Shown in pieces: positions 45,570 through 55,737 of a stretch of DNA of 64,000 nucleotides. The stretch is taken from positions 248,001-312,000 of the forward strand of contig FMBT01000296.1 in NCBI GenBank assembly GCA_900095095.1, read 5' to 3'. This stretch comes from Fragilariopsis cylindrus CCMP1102. Its lineage: Eukaryota; Bacillariophyta; Bacillariophyceae; Bacillariales; Bacillariaceae. Each line of letters opens with the position of its first letter. Position 1 is the first letter of the stretch. The notes under the pieces are model-generated. The model was not told the DNA's origin. It did no database searches and saw only the letters and a list, made by a program, of their open reading frames with translations. Both the position numbers and the translations under genes were made by a program.

Positions 45570-46021
45570 CTATTACATCTGCGGTGACGGATTCATTGCT
45601 TTCCTCGTTATCATTATTATCGTGTTTGTTAGCATTTTTACCATCATCGGATTGTTGTACATTATCGCATGGTTCTTCTTCGATCGTCCTTTCGCTGCTT
45701 CTACTATTGATACCACCATTATCATTATCATTATCATTATTGTAACAATTATTATTATTATTGGCGGGCAATGCAACAACAACAACAGGATATTTATTAT
45801 AGTCACGTTCCCAACACCAATTCCCTACCTTCCATTCTTTGAAGAGAAGAAACTATCGTATATGTTGTCACTATTGCTGATACACTTTCGTTGTGATAAT
45901 CGTTGCTATTGGTATCATTTTCATCTTTGACAAGCTCTTGTTTGATTTGTGACGTCGGCGTCGACGTCGACGTCGCTGATGATGATGATGACTTTACTCG
46001 GTTTGCTACAATCGTTGACAT
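44508..46021 (-). pseudogene. HA-repeat family pseudogene 1
   Basis: Paralogue of the intact gene at 61972-63633. The start MSTIVANRVKSSSSS is shared. The first W-x-x-G-N-W-C motif survives in another frame (FKEWKVGNWCWERDYNKYP near 45830-45780), so a frameshift precedes it. The second motif (WVEGNWCYLLS) is near 45270. HA repeats follow with an in-frame TAG (MFEKLV-stop-YKKEHKNT near 44910), and then KPKLGWWAFTQRHNYKND and YKRQHKNTTVPQKYDEDPKL. At least three frame breaks and one stop make it a pseudogene. The downstream 125 residues remain open and clearly family-like, so decay is fairly recent. Confidence 0.75.
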
Positions 46022-46992
46022 TGTTCTCCTTTGTCTCTCTCACGAAGAATAACAGCTGGTCCAGTTTTCTTTTTTCTGTCTAGCTTTGCTTTTGACTTCG
46101 ACGAACATCTACTGTCTATGTTTATGATACATGCAGTAGAATGCCGATTGCAATTTTTTTTGTTTTTTTATTTGCAAATTTGCCTGCCATCCCTACTGTA
46201 TAGAACCTCACAGAATGTTCCCCGAAATGACTAAATCATACTGAAACTGTTCCTCCCTATTAAGAGTGCCAACATCTATTCTTTGTCTGATCTACAATTT
46301 TGTACTGATTGATCTACCGGTACCGTACAGTTAATTGAATTTCGACTGTCATGTTGATGAATTGATGATGTGAATGATTTTTGTTATTAACTAACTAATA
46401 TTTTTAAAAAAATATTACGTGTACTAACTTAGTGTCCGTACGTAAACCTCATTATGTTGAAACGATTGATTGATTTGGAGGGCGCGCCGAGAATTTATTA
46501 TTTAAAAAAAGTATTTTGAAAAATCGTCGTAGGAAGATATGTTAAAACGTTTCCCGCGGGACCCGGACTCAAAAAAGATATTCGCAATTCACGATCGAAT
46601 GAAAGAAGATTATGATTGATTGAGATAAAAAGCACAACAAAAACAGAAACAAATCGACAAATCGACATCTCAGGCATCATGCATCCATCATTATTCATCA
46701 GTTGTCGATCATTGCCATGTTCATCTCTCAAAAAGGTCTTCCTCATATACTGTATACCGTACATAGTTTTTCCTTCTTCCTTTTCGATCGTCTAATCAAA
46801 TCACAATCACATCACAACCACAGTTACATTCACAGTCATACAGAACACAACGCATCTTCATCGTACATACAAGTCCATCAAAGTTCAAAGTATACTACTA
46901 CTACGAGTCGAGTCGAGTCTAGTCGAGTCTCCTTTTCATATTTCATTTGTCGCTTCATTTATTCAGTCTCGTTAGATAGATATAAATAAAAA
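46022..46992. other. Intergenic region
   Basis: No gene supported. A piece at about 46180-46250 (CCTGCCATCCC with AGAATGTTCCCCGAAATGAC) resembles 10270-10370. Repeats of CGAGT/GAGTC occur at 46905-46932, just upstream of the next gene; with the 60 bases after them they probably form its promoter and 5'UTR. Confidence 0.4.
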
Positions 46993-47544
46993 ATGGCTCC
47001 AACATTATTGTGGTCACAAATTGCAAAACCATTTTCAATTCATTTTGCATTTAATTGTTTGAAAACAATAATTGGTGCAGCATTAATTGGATATGGTATT
47101 GCTTTCACAAAAACAATAAGTTCCAACGACGATACCGAGGAAGATAAATCGTCCAAAGAAAATAAAGGAACAGATGACAACAATAGCAATAACAACATTA
47201 ATATTATAAAGAAAAAGTATATACAAATATCAATAACAATTGGATTTGGTTTATTCTTAGCATTACCATCATTGATATCACAAATTGTTTGGGAAACAAT
47301 GATACCAACAATAACAGCCACAGATATTGCCTACGATAATGTTATAAATATTACTAAACTATCAAAACTATTTCCAAAATTAAATCTAAAGCAGAATCTT
47401 GGACAATTATCATCCCAAATACAATTTCCAAAAATAATTAATTTAGGTGGAAGTGGAAGTGAAGGATCAGGTGGATCAGGTGGATCATCATCAGTAACGG
47501 GTGGGAATCATAGAGGAGGAGGTGGAAGTGGAAAAGTAGAATAA
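46993..47544 (+). CDS. Small two-segment membrane protein, unrecognised
   Basis: 183 residues, ATG at 46993 (context AAAAATGGC), TAA stop. Two hydrophobic segments: about 20-40 (FNCLKTIIGAALIGYGIAFT) and about 77-98 (ISITIGFGLFLALPSLISQI), separated by an acidic, Asn-rich linker of roughly 35 residues. The C-terminal 35 residues are a Gly/Ser-rich tail (GGSGSEGSGGSGG). The short polar N-terminus before the first segment is not a classic cleaved signal, so both segments may stay in a membrane as a hairpin. I do not recognise the family. The coding quality and start context make it a probable real gene. Confidence 0.6.
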   Translation: MAPTLLWSQIAKPFSIHFAFNCLKTIIGAALIGYGIAFTKTISSNDDTEEDKSSKENKGTDDNNSNNNINIIKKKYIQISITIGFGLFLALPSLISQIVWETMIPTITATDIAYDNVINITKLSKLFPKLNLKQNLGQLSSQIQFPKIINLGGSGSEGSGGSGGSSSVTGGNHRGGGGSGKVE

Positions 47545-47589
47545 ACTTTTTAAATACATAGACTGATAAAATAATACTAGTATAGAAAG

Positions 47590-48660
47590 TGGTCGGCATG
47601 GCATCACCCCAAAAGGATGTTTGGAAAGCAACAAACAGTTACCATTCAGGCATCAGATTTTTCTCGCATAGAAAGAAATATCTCCTGATAACTACGATCC
47701 GAATGAATCCATTGCATAAGGCAATCACCTGTGCAGAGAGCAAAAGTGCGCCTTGATTGGATTCGGAGGAATGTATTCGAATCATAGATTTCGAATAAAT
47801 GATGTATTGCATGCACCAGATTTGAAATACAACCTAATGCCGATCAGCAAGCTGCAAGCTAGATCAAAATATCCTGGATGTCGTATTCAACAATGGAAAA
47901 GCGGATGTTCGGAATACAAGTAACAAAATAGTCCCAATGGCGACAAAATTAGGCTCTTTTGTTCTTTTTAGACGACCTAAAATGTATCTCTAAAAATCCT
48001 ATGGCGAATATAGGTGAAACGACAGCGATCTGTACATATCTGTGGTATTGTCGGACGTTAAAGTTGACAACAACAGCCTTTTGAAATAAGATTGTGATAA
48101 GTGCAGTGTTTCAGAAGGAGCGAGATCAACAACGATAAAGAGTCATGAAAAAGAATTCGGATTTCGTTTTCATTTTGATCTTAAAGAACCGTGTACACCT
48201 CAGTCTATTGGAGGTACAAATGACTCGTTGAGCATTGTCGATTGGGGAAGACGAGAAGCATTTGAAATTCCAATAAAAGCCAAGTCCAATTCTACGACCA
48301 AGATTGTAGATTTTGTCAATGCAGTTGAACGACAATTCGATTCGACAGAGGAGACGAGTTCAGTTCCAATGAGCTGAAATCATTTGCAAACTCAAAGGGG
48401 AATACAATTTGAACTCACACTGCTCACATCACGTAGAATACCTCGACGTTGTTGGGCTGATTTACCCAGGACTAATGCTTATATTTGCAATCGATGCATC
48501 ACCAGTAGTCATGGGGAAGCACTATTCGAAAAAGCAAACAAGAAGCAGCCTGATCTCAAACATATGAGAACAATAGGTTGTTTGGCTTAGACTACAAGAG
48601 AGAAATACAAGCGGTCGTTGGACGATCGAAAAGCTCCTGGTTTCTAGGGTTGTTCAATTG
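47590..48660 (+). pseudogene. Ty1/copia retrotransposon relic (GAG-pre-integrase and integrase)
   Basis: Frames read, in copia order, VLHAPDLKYNLMPISKLQ (GAG-pre-integrase region); CDKCSVSEGAR with FHFDLKEPCTPQSIGG and LSIVDWGRREAFEIPIKAKS (integrase core, 48127-48377); and then, in other frames, GEALFEKANKKQPDLKHMRT with IGCLA (48510-48590). Stops and frame changes separate every block, and no reverse transcriptase or LTR was found. This is a truncated, dead element. The surviving integrase piece is 83 codons without a stop. Confidence 0.78.
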
Positions 48661-49650
48661 CTTTCTTTTGAGGAACACAAGCATCATTAGGGGGACGAGC
48701 AGGTACCACGTTTTAGATGACCATAGTCCATCTTAGTGATACTTTCTTTATTAGAAAATATTTTCCTCTCCATTAAAGAATCATCGTCAGAAGTAGCAGT
48801 AGCAGTAGCAGTAGCGAAATTGGTAGTAGTAGTAGTAGAAATATTGCATTCCTCCAATGATAGTCCATCTTGATGTTGTTGATGTTGTACTTGATGATAA
48901 ATCACTTCCTTTCTCTGCATGATATCACCTTAATCATCAGCAAGCTCTACATCATTTGCTTTGTTAGAACGACCATCATTGCTATTTTGAATCTTTTATG
49001 GCTCAAGATGGGAGTTTTTGTTCCTGTATTCTTCAAGGATTGATGCTGTTACGTCATGTAGGACAGAGTGATGGGGTTCGTCATAGCCATTGCGACCAAA
49101 GTCGAAAGGCTTGGAAGGAATGGATTCTTACCCTTTTTTAGCTAAAATCCACTAAATTTTGCACGAGCTGTAGCATGTGAACCAGAGACCCTAATAGTTC
49201 CAACTTTAGGTGGGTTAGTTTATTTTATGAGTACTTTTGTGGAAATACCTGTCAGAATTTGTGTTGGAGCATTTTCCAACAAACAGTGACTATTTTAAAT
49301 ACGGTCCTTGATTGCTTAAATTATGAGATATTTTTGAAAATAGGGGTAAACTGTAATTACATCCAAATTTATGGTTGGTTGAGATGATGATGCTTTCCAT
49401 TCACAAGTAATATGTCCTACTGAGGACATTGAATCAATTTTATGTTCCAATCTACCTGGTGGTATGTGTAGATAAAGATAATGAAGAGCTGTGTGTTTGC
49501 TATAATCTTATTGTGTATTGTGGGATTGGATGGTGTGTTTATTTCTTATTTTAATATATAGAAATGACAGTATCAAATACAAGCTGTATTAATTCATCTT
49601 AACAAAAGCAGTATGGAGATGGTTGGTTGGTGTTTCAATGCAGCAGACAC
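48661..49650. other. Intergenic region, repeat-like
   Basis: No gene supported. A minus-strand frame at 48687-48920 is short and rich in Thr/Ala repeats. The stretch 49000-49450 is compositionally uniform and could be further retroelement debris, but I recognise no protein in it. Confidence 0.35.
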
Positions 49651-50095
49651 CAACCGGTAGTTTTGGAATTCATTTTGCTGTTGTGCAAGATTTTGATCAG
49701 AAATAAACAACAAAATATCTCATATGAACGGGATGCAGAGGACGGCACCAGATGGGTGGGGTGCGCTAACAGCCACATAGAGTAATAGAACATTGTGTTT
49801 GCCTCCTACAACTTTCCTATTTCTGTGGTTGCAGAATGACATTCATTTCACTGTTGTGGAAAGCACAAAAACAATAGGATGATTTTTGATCAGAAATGAA
49901 CACAAAATATCTCATTTGAAAGGGTTGCAGAGGACAACACCAGATGGGCTGGGTGTGCTAGCATCCAATATACCTATACCTACAAGGTGGGCATAATACT
50001 TAGGTGTCTATGAAGGCTATGAAGTTGTAGGGCCGCATTAACCAAAAAATGGGCCATTTAGGCCCTATAACAGGTTTTTCCACTTTTGCTTGCAC
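49651..50095 (+). mobile_element. Unclassified repeat element, copy 3 (fragment)
   Basis: Two 192-base units (starting near 49728 and 49919; AAAGGGTTGCAGAGGACAAC type) match the tandem units of copy 1 at 12977-13450. They are followed by CCTATACCTACAAGGT and GGGCCATTTAGGCCCTATAA, which match the far end of copy 2. The middle section of the element is missing. Confidence 0.55.
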
Positions 50096-50526
50096 CTAAG
50101 CTGGATACATCTCCCTGCAAGCAAAGCAGCTACCAAGCAAGTGGTTACTTGAATTTAACACTCGAAATATGAGTAAGAATTTATACCTGGTAGAAGGAAA
50201 GGAGCCTGAGACTGTTACTGAAGCAGAGATGGAAGCTTGTCTGAATGAAAAGATCTTATTAGAACTACTATTACCTTGTGTGTGTATGTTCTTGATCACA
50301 CCAACAATAGTAAAACTATTCTCCATTACAACTACTAAAAACTGGTTAAACTGAAATCATAGTCCCTCTGGGCCTATAACAATTAGTAATAGAGGTGCGG
50401 CTTTCTTCCAACCTAGTTTTAATTGCAATTAGAATAACAAATATATACATATATATATATCCTATACTACCTATAATTGAAATACGTATAGCATACCGGT
50501 ACCTACTTATTATATCACTATTTTAT
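50096..50526. other. Intergenic region
   Basis: A 61-codon plus-strand frame (50169-50354, MSKNLYLVEGKEPETVTEAE) has a hydrophobic end but no family. Nothing else is seen apart from a TATATA run near 50443. Confidence 0.3.
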
Positions 50527-50695
50527 CTAAATTTCTTGTAGTACTTCTTTTCCTATGTTCAATAGTATGTTTACTATATCATTAGCACCATCAGTACCAT
50601 CAGTAGGTGAAATAACTGGTAGAACTATTGGTGGAAATACTGGCAGAGGGGGTAAATAGGCTGGTACTCTGGTCAATAATTCAAGAGCAAGACCG

Positions 50696-50738
<43 letters not shown>

Positions 50739-51062
50739 ACTTCAACAACTTCTAGAGCTTCATCTTCAACTGGTATAGTACCAGTAATAATAACATAATT
50801 TGTTGGCTTTACATGCATAGAAGGATTGCAGTGTTGGCGATACATACTTTCCCATTGTAATGTTCTATATCCTAATTCTGTAGGTGGCCTTCCATACTTC
50901 TGCATTGCTAATTGCTTATATTGAATCAAAGCTAAATAATCACTATTTAATAACCATTTCTCTTCCTTTTTCAATCATTTAATAACAGCTTTCTTTTGTT
51001 TTGCACTTGTAATAGAATCGACTTCATCCTTCATTGCAGTGTAATGAAGTACACTCTTTTCC
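50527..51062 (-). pseudogene. Broken reading frame of unknown family
   Basis: From an ATG at about 51062 the minus strand reads MEKSVLHYTAMKDEVDSITS, AKQKKAVIK, an in-frame TGA, then LKKEEKWLLNSDYLALIQYK and GYRTLQWESMYRQH, up to an Asp run from GAT/TGA repeats. After this run a different frame continues as LTRVPAYLPPLPVFPPIVLP. Coding-like sequence on both sides of a stop and of a slippage-prone repeat suggests a decayed gene, possibly transposon-derived. No domain recognised. Confidence 0.4.
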
Positions 51063-51444
51063 ATTACCACTAACTATCTAACCAAATATCATCCCTAAAA
51101 ACCCGTACTTTTGCGTGTTAATTTTAACGCGCGGAAATGCTGCCTAAATCAGTCTTTCAGCTGGTGGTTCAATCCGGGATACAAAATTAAACATGACTGG
51201 ATTTATCGAACTAGCAAACGAAACTGGATTTTCGAATTTGTGTGTATTGTAACGGAAACTAGCAGTCCTGGGAATTTTTTTCATTACGACGACGGCGGCG
51301 TACAATTGAATTTGACTGGAGGAAGTAGAAGACAAAAATATTGACGGCGAATAAAATCACAATCACAACAGTTAAACATCTATAATAATCAACCTTCTCG
51401 TATCAATAAGACAAAATAGTACGTAACTAGCGACACGGAAGAAG
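51063..51444. other. Upstream region of the coiled-coil/T1/SPRY gene
   Basis: No separate gene supported. The last 18 bases before 51445 resemble the coding sequence around 51775-51800, meaning that the coiled-coil duplication extends past the annotated start. Confidence 0.4.
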
Positions 51445-52776
51445 ATGAAAGTATTGAAAGAAGAGACAGAAAGACTCCAAAAAGAAAAGAATACTATGAA
51501 CGATGATGGACCCGATAATGTTGATGGAGAAGGAGGAGGAGGAGGAGGAGCAGCTGTAATGGACACAACCGCAACAGCAACGTCACCGTGGGAATCCGTT
51601 TTGAAAGACATGGAAACCCATGCAACGAAACAGAAGGAAACACTTCAACAACTCCGTCGCAGAGCGGATGATACTGAAACGTCTTTGGCTGGATCACGGA
51701 AGGAGAACAAGAAACAGAAGGAAGAACTTCGACAACTCCGTCGCAGAGCGGATGATGCTGAAACGTCTTTGGCTGGATCACGGAAAGAGATAAAAGTATT
51801 GAAGGAAGAGAATGATAAACTCCAAAAAGGAAAGAATACTATGAACGCTGTTGGCTCTGTGAGCAATAATGACGATGATATTATTGAGATTAATGCAGGA
51901 GGGAAAGTGACTTGTGCACTTCGTAGTACTCTTTCTCTCGTCGCTCCTGATACGACGTTTTCAAATATGTTTAGTGGACGGTGGGATGGTTCACTTACCC
52001 GCGACAACAACGGTCATGTTCTCTTAGATCATGATCCAGAATTGATTGAAATTATCGTACATTTTCTTCGTACAAAGAAGACTGAAGACTTATCGAATCC
52101 GATGGAATCGCCAACGATTCCGGATGGAAAGGAGAAGGAATTCGAAATTCTTCTACACTATTTTGGACTATCCGATTTTTTCTACCCACCTTCAGTGTTG
52201 CTTCCTTTAGATATTGCTAACATTGAAGTTGTCCAGTCCCATGGGTCTGTTGTTGATGTGACCAAAAGCGTGAACAAGATTCAATTTACTAATGCAGCGA
52301 GTAGGGAACGCGCACATTGGTTTGTAGCTTGCAAGCCATCCCTAGATGTTTCTGAAGAAGGTTCCTTCTGGAAGGTGACTATCGACGTGTTGCCAGATAA
52401 TCGTTGGATTTATCTTGGTATCATCGGAAATATTGGTGCTTCTAATTTCAGTTACTCAGACTCAACCAGTTATGGGTGGGGCTGTAACGGCCATGTTGAT
52501 GATGGAGGATTGATTCGAAGTGGAGATTCTGGTTGGACAGGTTTTACTGAAGGCGAATGTCTCTATTTCCATTTGAAATCAAACAAATTGACCATGTTTA
52601 GTGTTGACAAGAATAGAAAGTTTGTTATTGGTGGTATTGCTACAACAGCAATTTGCAAATATTACATCCATTTCAATCTTACAAATCATGCAGCGAGAAC
52701 TGCTCCAGTCTTTGGTGCCAAGATTTCGCTTGAACCATTAAGTGATGAAGAACGTAAACTTTTACCTGAAAACTGA
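51445..52776 (+). CDS. Coiled-coil, T1/BTB and SPRY-like protein
   Basis: 443 residues, ATG at 51445, TGA stop. Residues 1-135 form a coiled coil with a 28-residue (84-base) direct repeat, QLRRRADDTETSLAGSRKE then QLRRRADDAETSLAGSRKE; 28 residues is four heptads. Residues 146-260 match the KCTD/K-channel T1 class of BTB domain: IIEINAGGKVTCALRSTLSL, FSNMFSGRWDGSL, DHDPELIEIIVHFLR. The C-terminal 180 residues are SPRY/B30.2-like (RWIYLGIIGN, SGWTGFTEGECLYFHL, LTMFSVDKNRKFV). Such BTB proteins often oligomerise and serve as cullin-3 adaptors, with the SPRY part binding substrate. A KVLKEE-LQK-KNTMN block occurs at both ends of the coil (residues 2-19 and 117-134). Confidence 0.78.
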   Translation: MKVLKEETERLQKEKNTMNDDGPDNVDGEGGGGGGAAVMDTTATATSPWESVLKDMETHATKQKETLQQLRRRADDTETSLAGSRKENKKQKEELRQLRRRADDAETSLAGSRKEIKVLKEENDKLQKGKNTMNAVGSVSNNDDDIIEINAGGKVTCALRSTLSLVAPDTTFSNMFSGRWDGSLTRDNNGHVLLDHDPELIEIIVHFLRTKKTEDLSNPMESPTIPDGKEKEFEILLHYFGLSDFFYPPSVLLPLDIANIEVVQSHGSVVDVTKSVNKIQFTNAASRERAHWFVACKPSLDVSEEGSFWKVTIDVLPDNRWIYLGIIGNIGASNFSYSDSTSYGWGCNGHVDDGGLIRSGDSGWTGFTEGECLYFHLKSNKLTMFSVDKNRKFVIGGIATTAICKYYIHFNLTNHAARTAPVFGAKISLEPLSDEERKLLPEN

Positions 52777-53135
52777 AAATAAAAAAGGATACGTGATTAT
52801 CTATCTAAGAGTACAAAAATAAGAACCACTACTACTTTGTGCATGAGTTGATTCGAACAGTCAAGCAGTAGTATAACTAATGTAGAAGATATAACATACT
52901 CCAATAGATGATACTTAAATGGAACAAACTTTATCGATATTTCGTAACATATTTTTGGAGCATGTCAAAATATAATCGTGCTGTATACTACCGTACTACA
53001 TTCAACTAGTAGTCTCTTCTTCTATTGGTATATATAGTACGTAGCACAGTATTCCACGATACGATCGATCGTATCGCAGTTTCGGGAGAAACTCATTCTT
53101 GTCGGAGTTGCAGTTCGAGACCGAGACCGAGACTG
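52777..53135. other. Intergenic region
   Basis: No gene seen. CGATACGATCGATCGTATCG (53058-53077) is a 20-base palindrome just upstream of the next gene. An upstream exon of that gene could lie here. Confidence 0.4.
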
Positions 53136-53906
53136 ATGATATGGTTCGCAATCTACTTGAGGACAGGGAATGGGACGATGGCGATTCGATTCCTCTCCAG
53201 GCGGGTAGAGGTGACTATTTCGCAGCAGTGCATTGAGGATGATGCCAATAATACACCCGCACAAACGGAATCAGAAGTAGAGGAACAACAAGCAATCTTG
53301 GAGATATTGGGAATGAAGGGATGCGAAACTAATTCCCAAAACCGAGAAACTTTTACGATGTATAATACGCTTGACCTCAGCAACTGTCCTGATGAATTAG
53401 CCCTTCTGAGTGCCGCTTGCGAAGCAGATAGCAACTTTCAGTCCTTGATCTTTAGGCTCCTTATAGCTAACTGCACTGGATTTACGATGATTCCGATGGA
53501 CGACAATACCACGGCGCTCGTTCAGGTCACTGCCAACCGTCATTGGGAAAAAGGGGGTGTTTGTTTACCCAAATCCTGTCCTTCCGATGCAAATGATTTG
53601 ACTGTCGAAGATATCGCAATGATGATGGATATTAGTTTGCCTGGCAACGTCAGCTGCACCGTGAAATACTTGGAAGCAGATTCGGAGGCAGTTGGGTTGG
53701 AACAAACAGAAGATGATTCGGATGCAGTTGTGATGGAACAAAAAGAAGAAGATTCGGACAATGCAGCTGTGTTGGAACAAGAAGAAGACGATTCGGGTGC
53801 AACGACAGCCCAGCTTTTTTCGTCGTCCGCTTTCATTGGGCTTGTCACAGCTTCTTTTGATGATGTGGTGAGAGAGCAGAGCGCTCAAATTATCACAGAA
53901 CAATAA
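53136..53906 (+). CDS. Cys-containing acidic protein with C-L-P-x-S-C motif
   Basis: 256 residues from the first ATG in the frame (53136), TAA stop; the frame is open to 53025 without another ATG. The middle holds spaced cysteines: QQCIEDD, KGCETN, LSNCPDEL, AACEAD, ANCTGF, then GVCLPKSCPSDAND and VSCTV. The G-V-C-L-P-x-S-C end resembles the last part of the NRF (nose-resistant-to-fluoxetine) extracellular domain, but only weakly. Asn-Cys-Thr and Asn-Val-Ser glycosylation sequons are present. The last 90 residues carry three diverged acidic repeats (D-S-x-A-V-x-x-E-Q). No clear signal peptide is visible from this start, so an upstream exon may be missing. Probably secreted or lumenal. Confidence 0.5.
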   Translation: MIWFAIYLRTGNGTMAIRFLSRRVEVTISQQCIEDDANNTPAQTESEVEEQQAILEILGMKGCETNSQNRETFTMYNTLDLSNCPDELALLSAACEADSNFQSLIFRLLIANCTGFTMIPMDDNTTALVQVTANRHWEKGGVCLPKSCPSDANDLTVEDIAMMMDISLPGNVSCTVKYLEADSEAVGLEQTEDDSDAVVMEQKEEDSDNAAVLEQEEDDSGATTAQLFSSSAFIGLVTASFDDVVREQSAQIITEQ

Positions 53907-54678
53907 GCAGGTGATGATGATATTTTCATAGTTACGAACGACATGGGAAGCAATTACATTCATATCGTATTAGCTACGATACGATACAATGGCGTCACTA
54001 CTACTATTACTACTATTCATATTAAATCTATCTATAAATAGCACACATATGGGATAGCAACATACAAATTAAAATATTAATTATTCTGCAATATATATTA
54101 TTAATCTTGATTGTCATACCTGCTGATTGCTGGTGTATCTTGATAATTGTTGGTATATATTGATCATTCGTTACTATTACTACTATTGTTGGTTCTCGTA
54201 TAGATACTTGTTTGCATTAAAAAAGTGGTACCGGTAATACTATCATTACCGCTGTTGTTTGGATATAGGGGATCAATGTCTGCTTATTTATAGGTGTATT
54301 TATCATTTTTACAAACTATTATTATTGTTTCACCATTTATATGCATTATGAATTTATGCATCCATAATGAAACTAGCACTAGCACTAAAATCTGTCATTT
54401 CCTTCTCATGCAGCAAATGGTTTTCGTCTTTTTGCTTCACAAAATTTCACTTTCTCTCTCTCTCTCTCTCTCTTTGCAAGAGCAACTATTTTGCAAAGTA
54501 TATGGCTTTGATGTGATGCTTGAAACTCGATGGTCGATATTTCGGTGTTGGTCTTGGGTTGACGGGTTGATGAAATAACAAAATGTATGTTGTTTCATAG
54601 CTATATTGATATGGTGTTGGTGTTGGTCATTTATATATTATTTCCGACTATTATGACACTTAACATTATTGTTTACAT
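53907..54678. other. Intergenic region between convergent genes
   Basis: No gene seen. Contains GATTGCTGGTGTATCTTGAT-type near-repeats (54124-54170) and a (TC)n run at 54451-54473. Confidence 0.45.
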
Positions 54679-55704
54679 TTACTGTACACCAAATTCATTC
54701 CACGACAAAGGCGTTGCCGCAGTGACATTATATTCTGTGGCAGTGACATCATTATTATTATTATTACCTTCAGGTCCAGTAAACACAATATTATGTGCAT
54801 GCAGTAGCATCACAGGATGATGTGGACCACCATACATGGTATCACCGACAATAGGACATTTCATTTTTCGACACGATGCACGAATTTGATGTTTCCTTCC
54901 AGTAAATAATCGTAATGATAACAATGTAAATATAGATGTATTAGGATTGGTGGGAGTAGTGGTAGTGGATCGTCCATCATCATCATCATCAATATCTTCC
55001 TTCTTAAAAAATACTTGTCGCAAGACCTTGTAGGTTGTTAACACACGTTTTCCTGATTTTCGTCCTTTGGCTATTATATAGGGACCGGTGGGATCTTTTG
55101 CACTTTTACAGATCCCACCTTCAATACGACCTTGTTGTTTTTTAGGATAATAGGGTGGTGCACCTTGTACCACTGCTAAATATTGTTTCGTGATGGCACC
55201 CTGTGTATTTTGTAATTTCAAATAATGTTTCGCACTTGCTAAATTTTTAGCATAGACCATTAAACCACTTGTTCCTTTATCCAGACGATGTAATAATCCT
55301 GGTTGATAACCATAGGTCTGTAATCCATAAGCCTTGACTACTTCATGAAAGGATAAAATATCACGACGACCCGATTCATTACCACCACCACCAGTACAGA
55401 TCATCCCTGGTGGTTTTGAAACAAAAAAATAATTCTCATCTTCAAAAACAACGTTGACGACATCATGTGCACTCGTGTTCGTGTTGTTATTATTGTTATT
55501 GGCGTTGACATTGACGACGTCGTTGTCGTGATGTTGAATATTGTGATGATGTGGATCATTATTGTGATGGTGTATTTCTTCTTCTTCCGATGTTGGTATT
55601 CCAATAATCGCCGTAGACGTCTCGTCCGCTACTGTTGATGTGGTTATTGTATCATTATCGCTATAATCATTATCGTCATTATGGTAATCATCATCACCTA
55701 TTGG

Positions 55705-55737
<33 letters not shown>

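Noticed and set aside
51160-51180. GGTTCAATCC word resembling a tRNA T-loop
   Set aside because: No matching T-stem or acceptor stem nearby.
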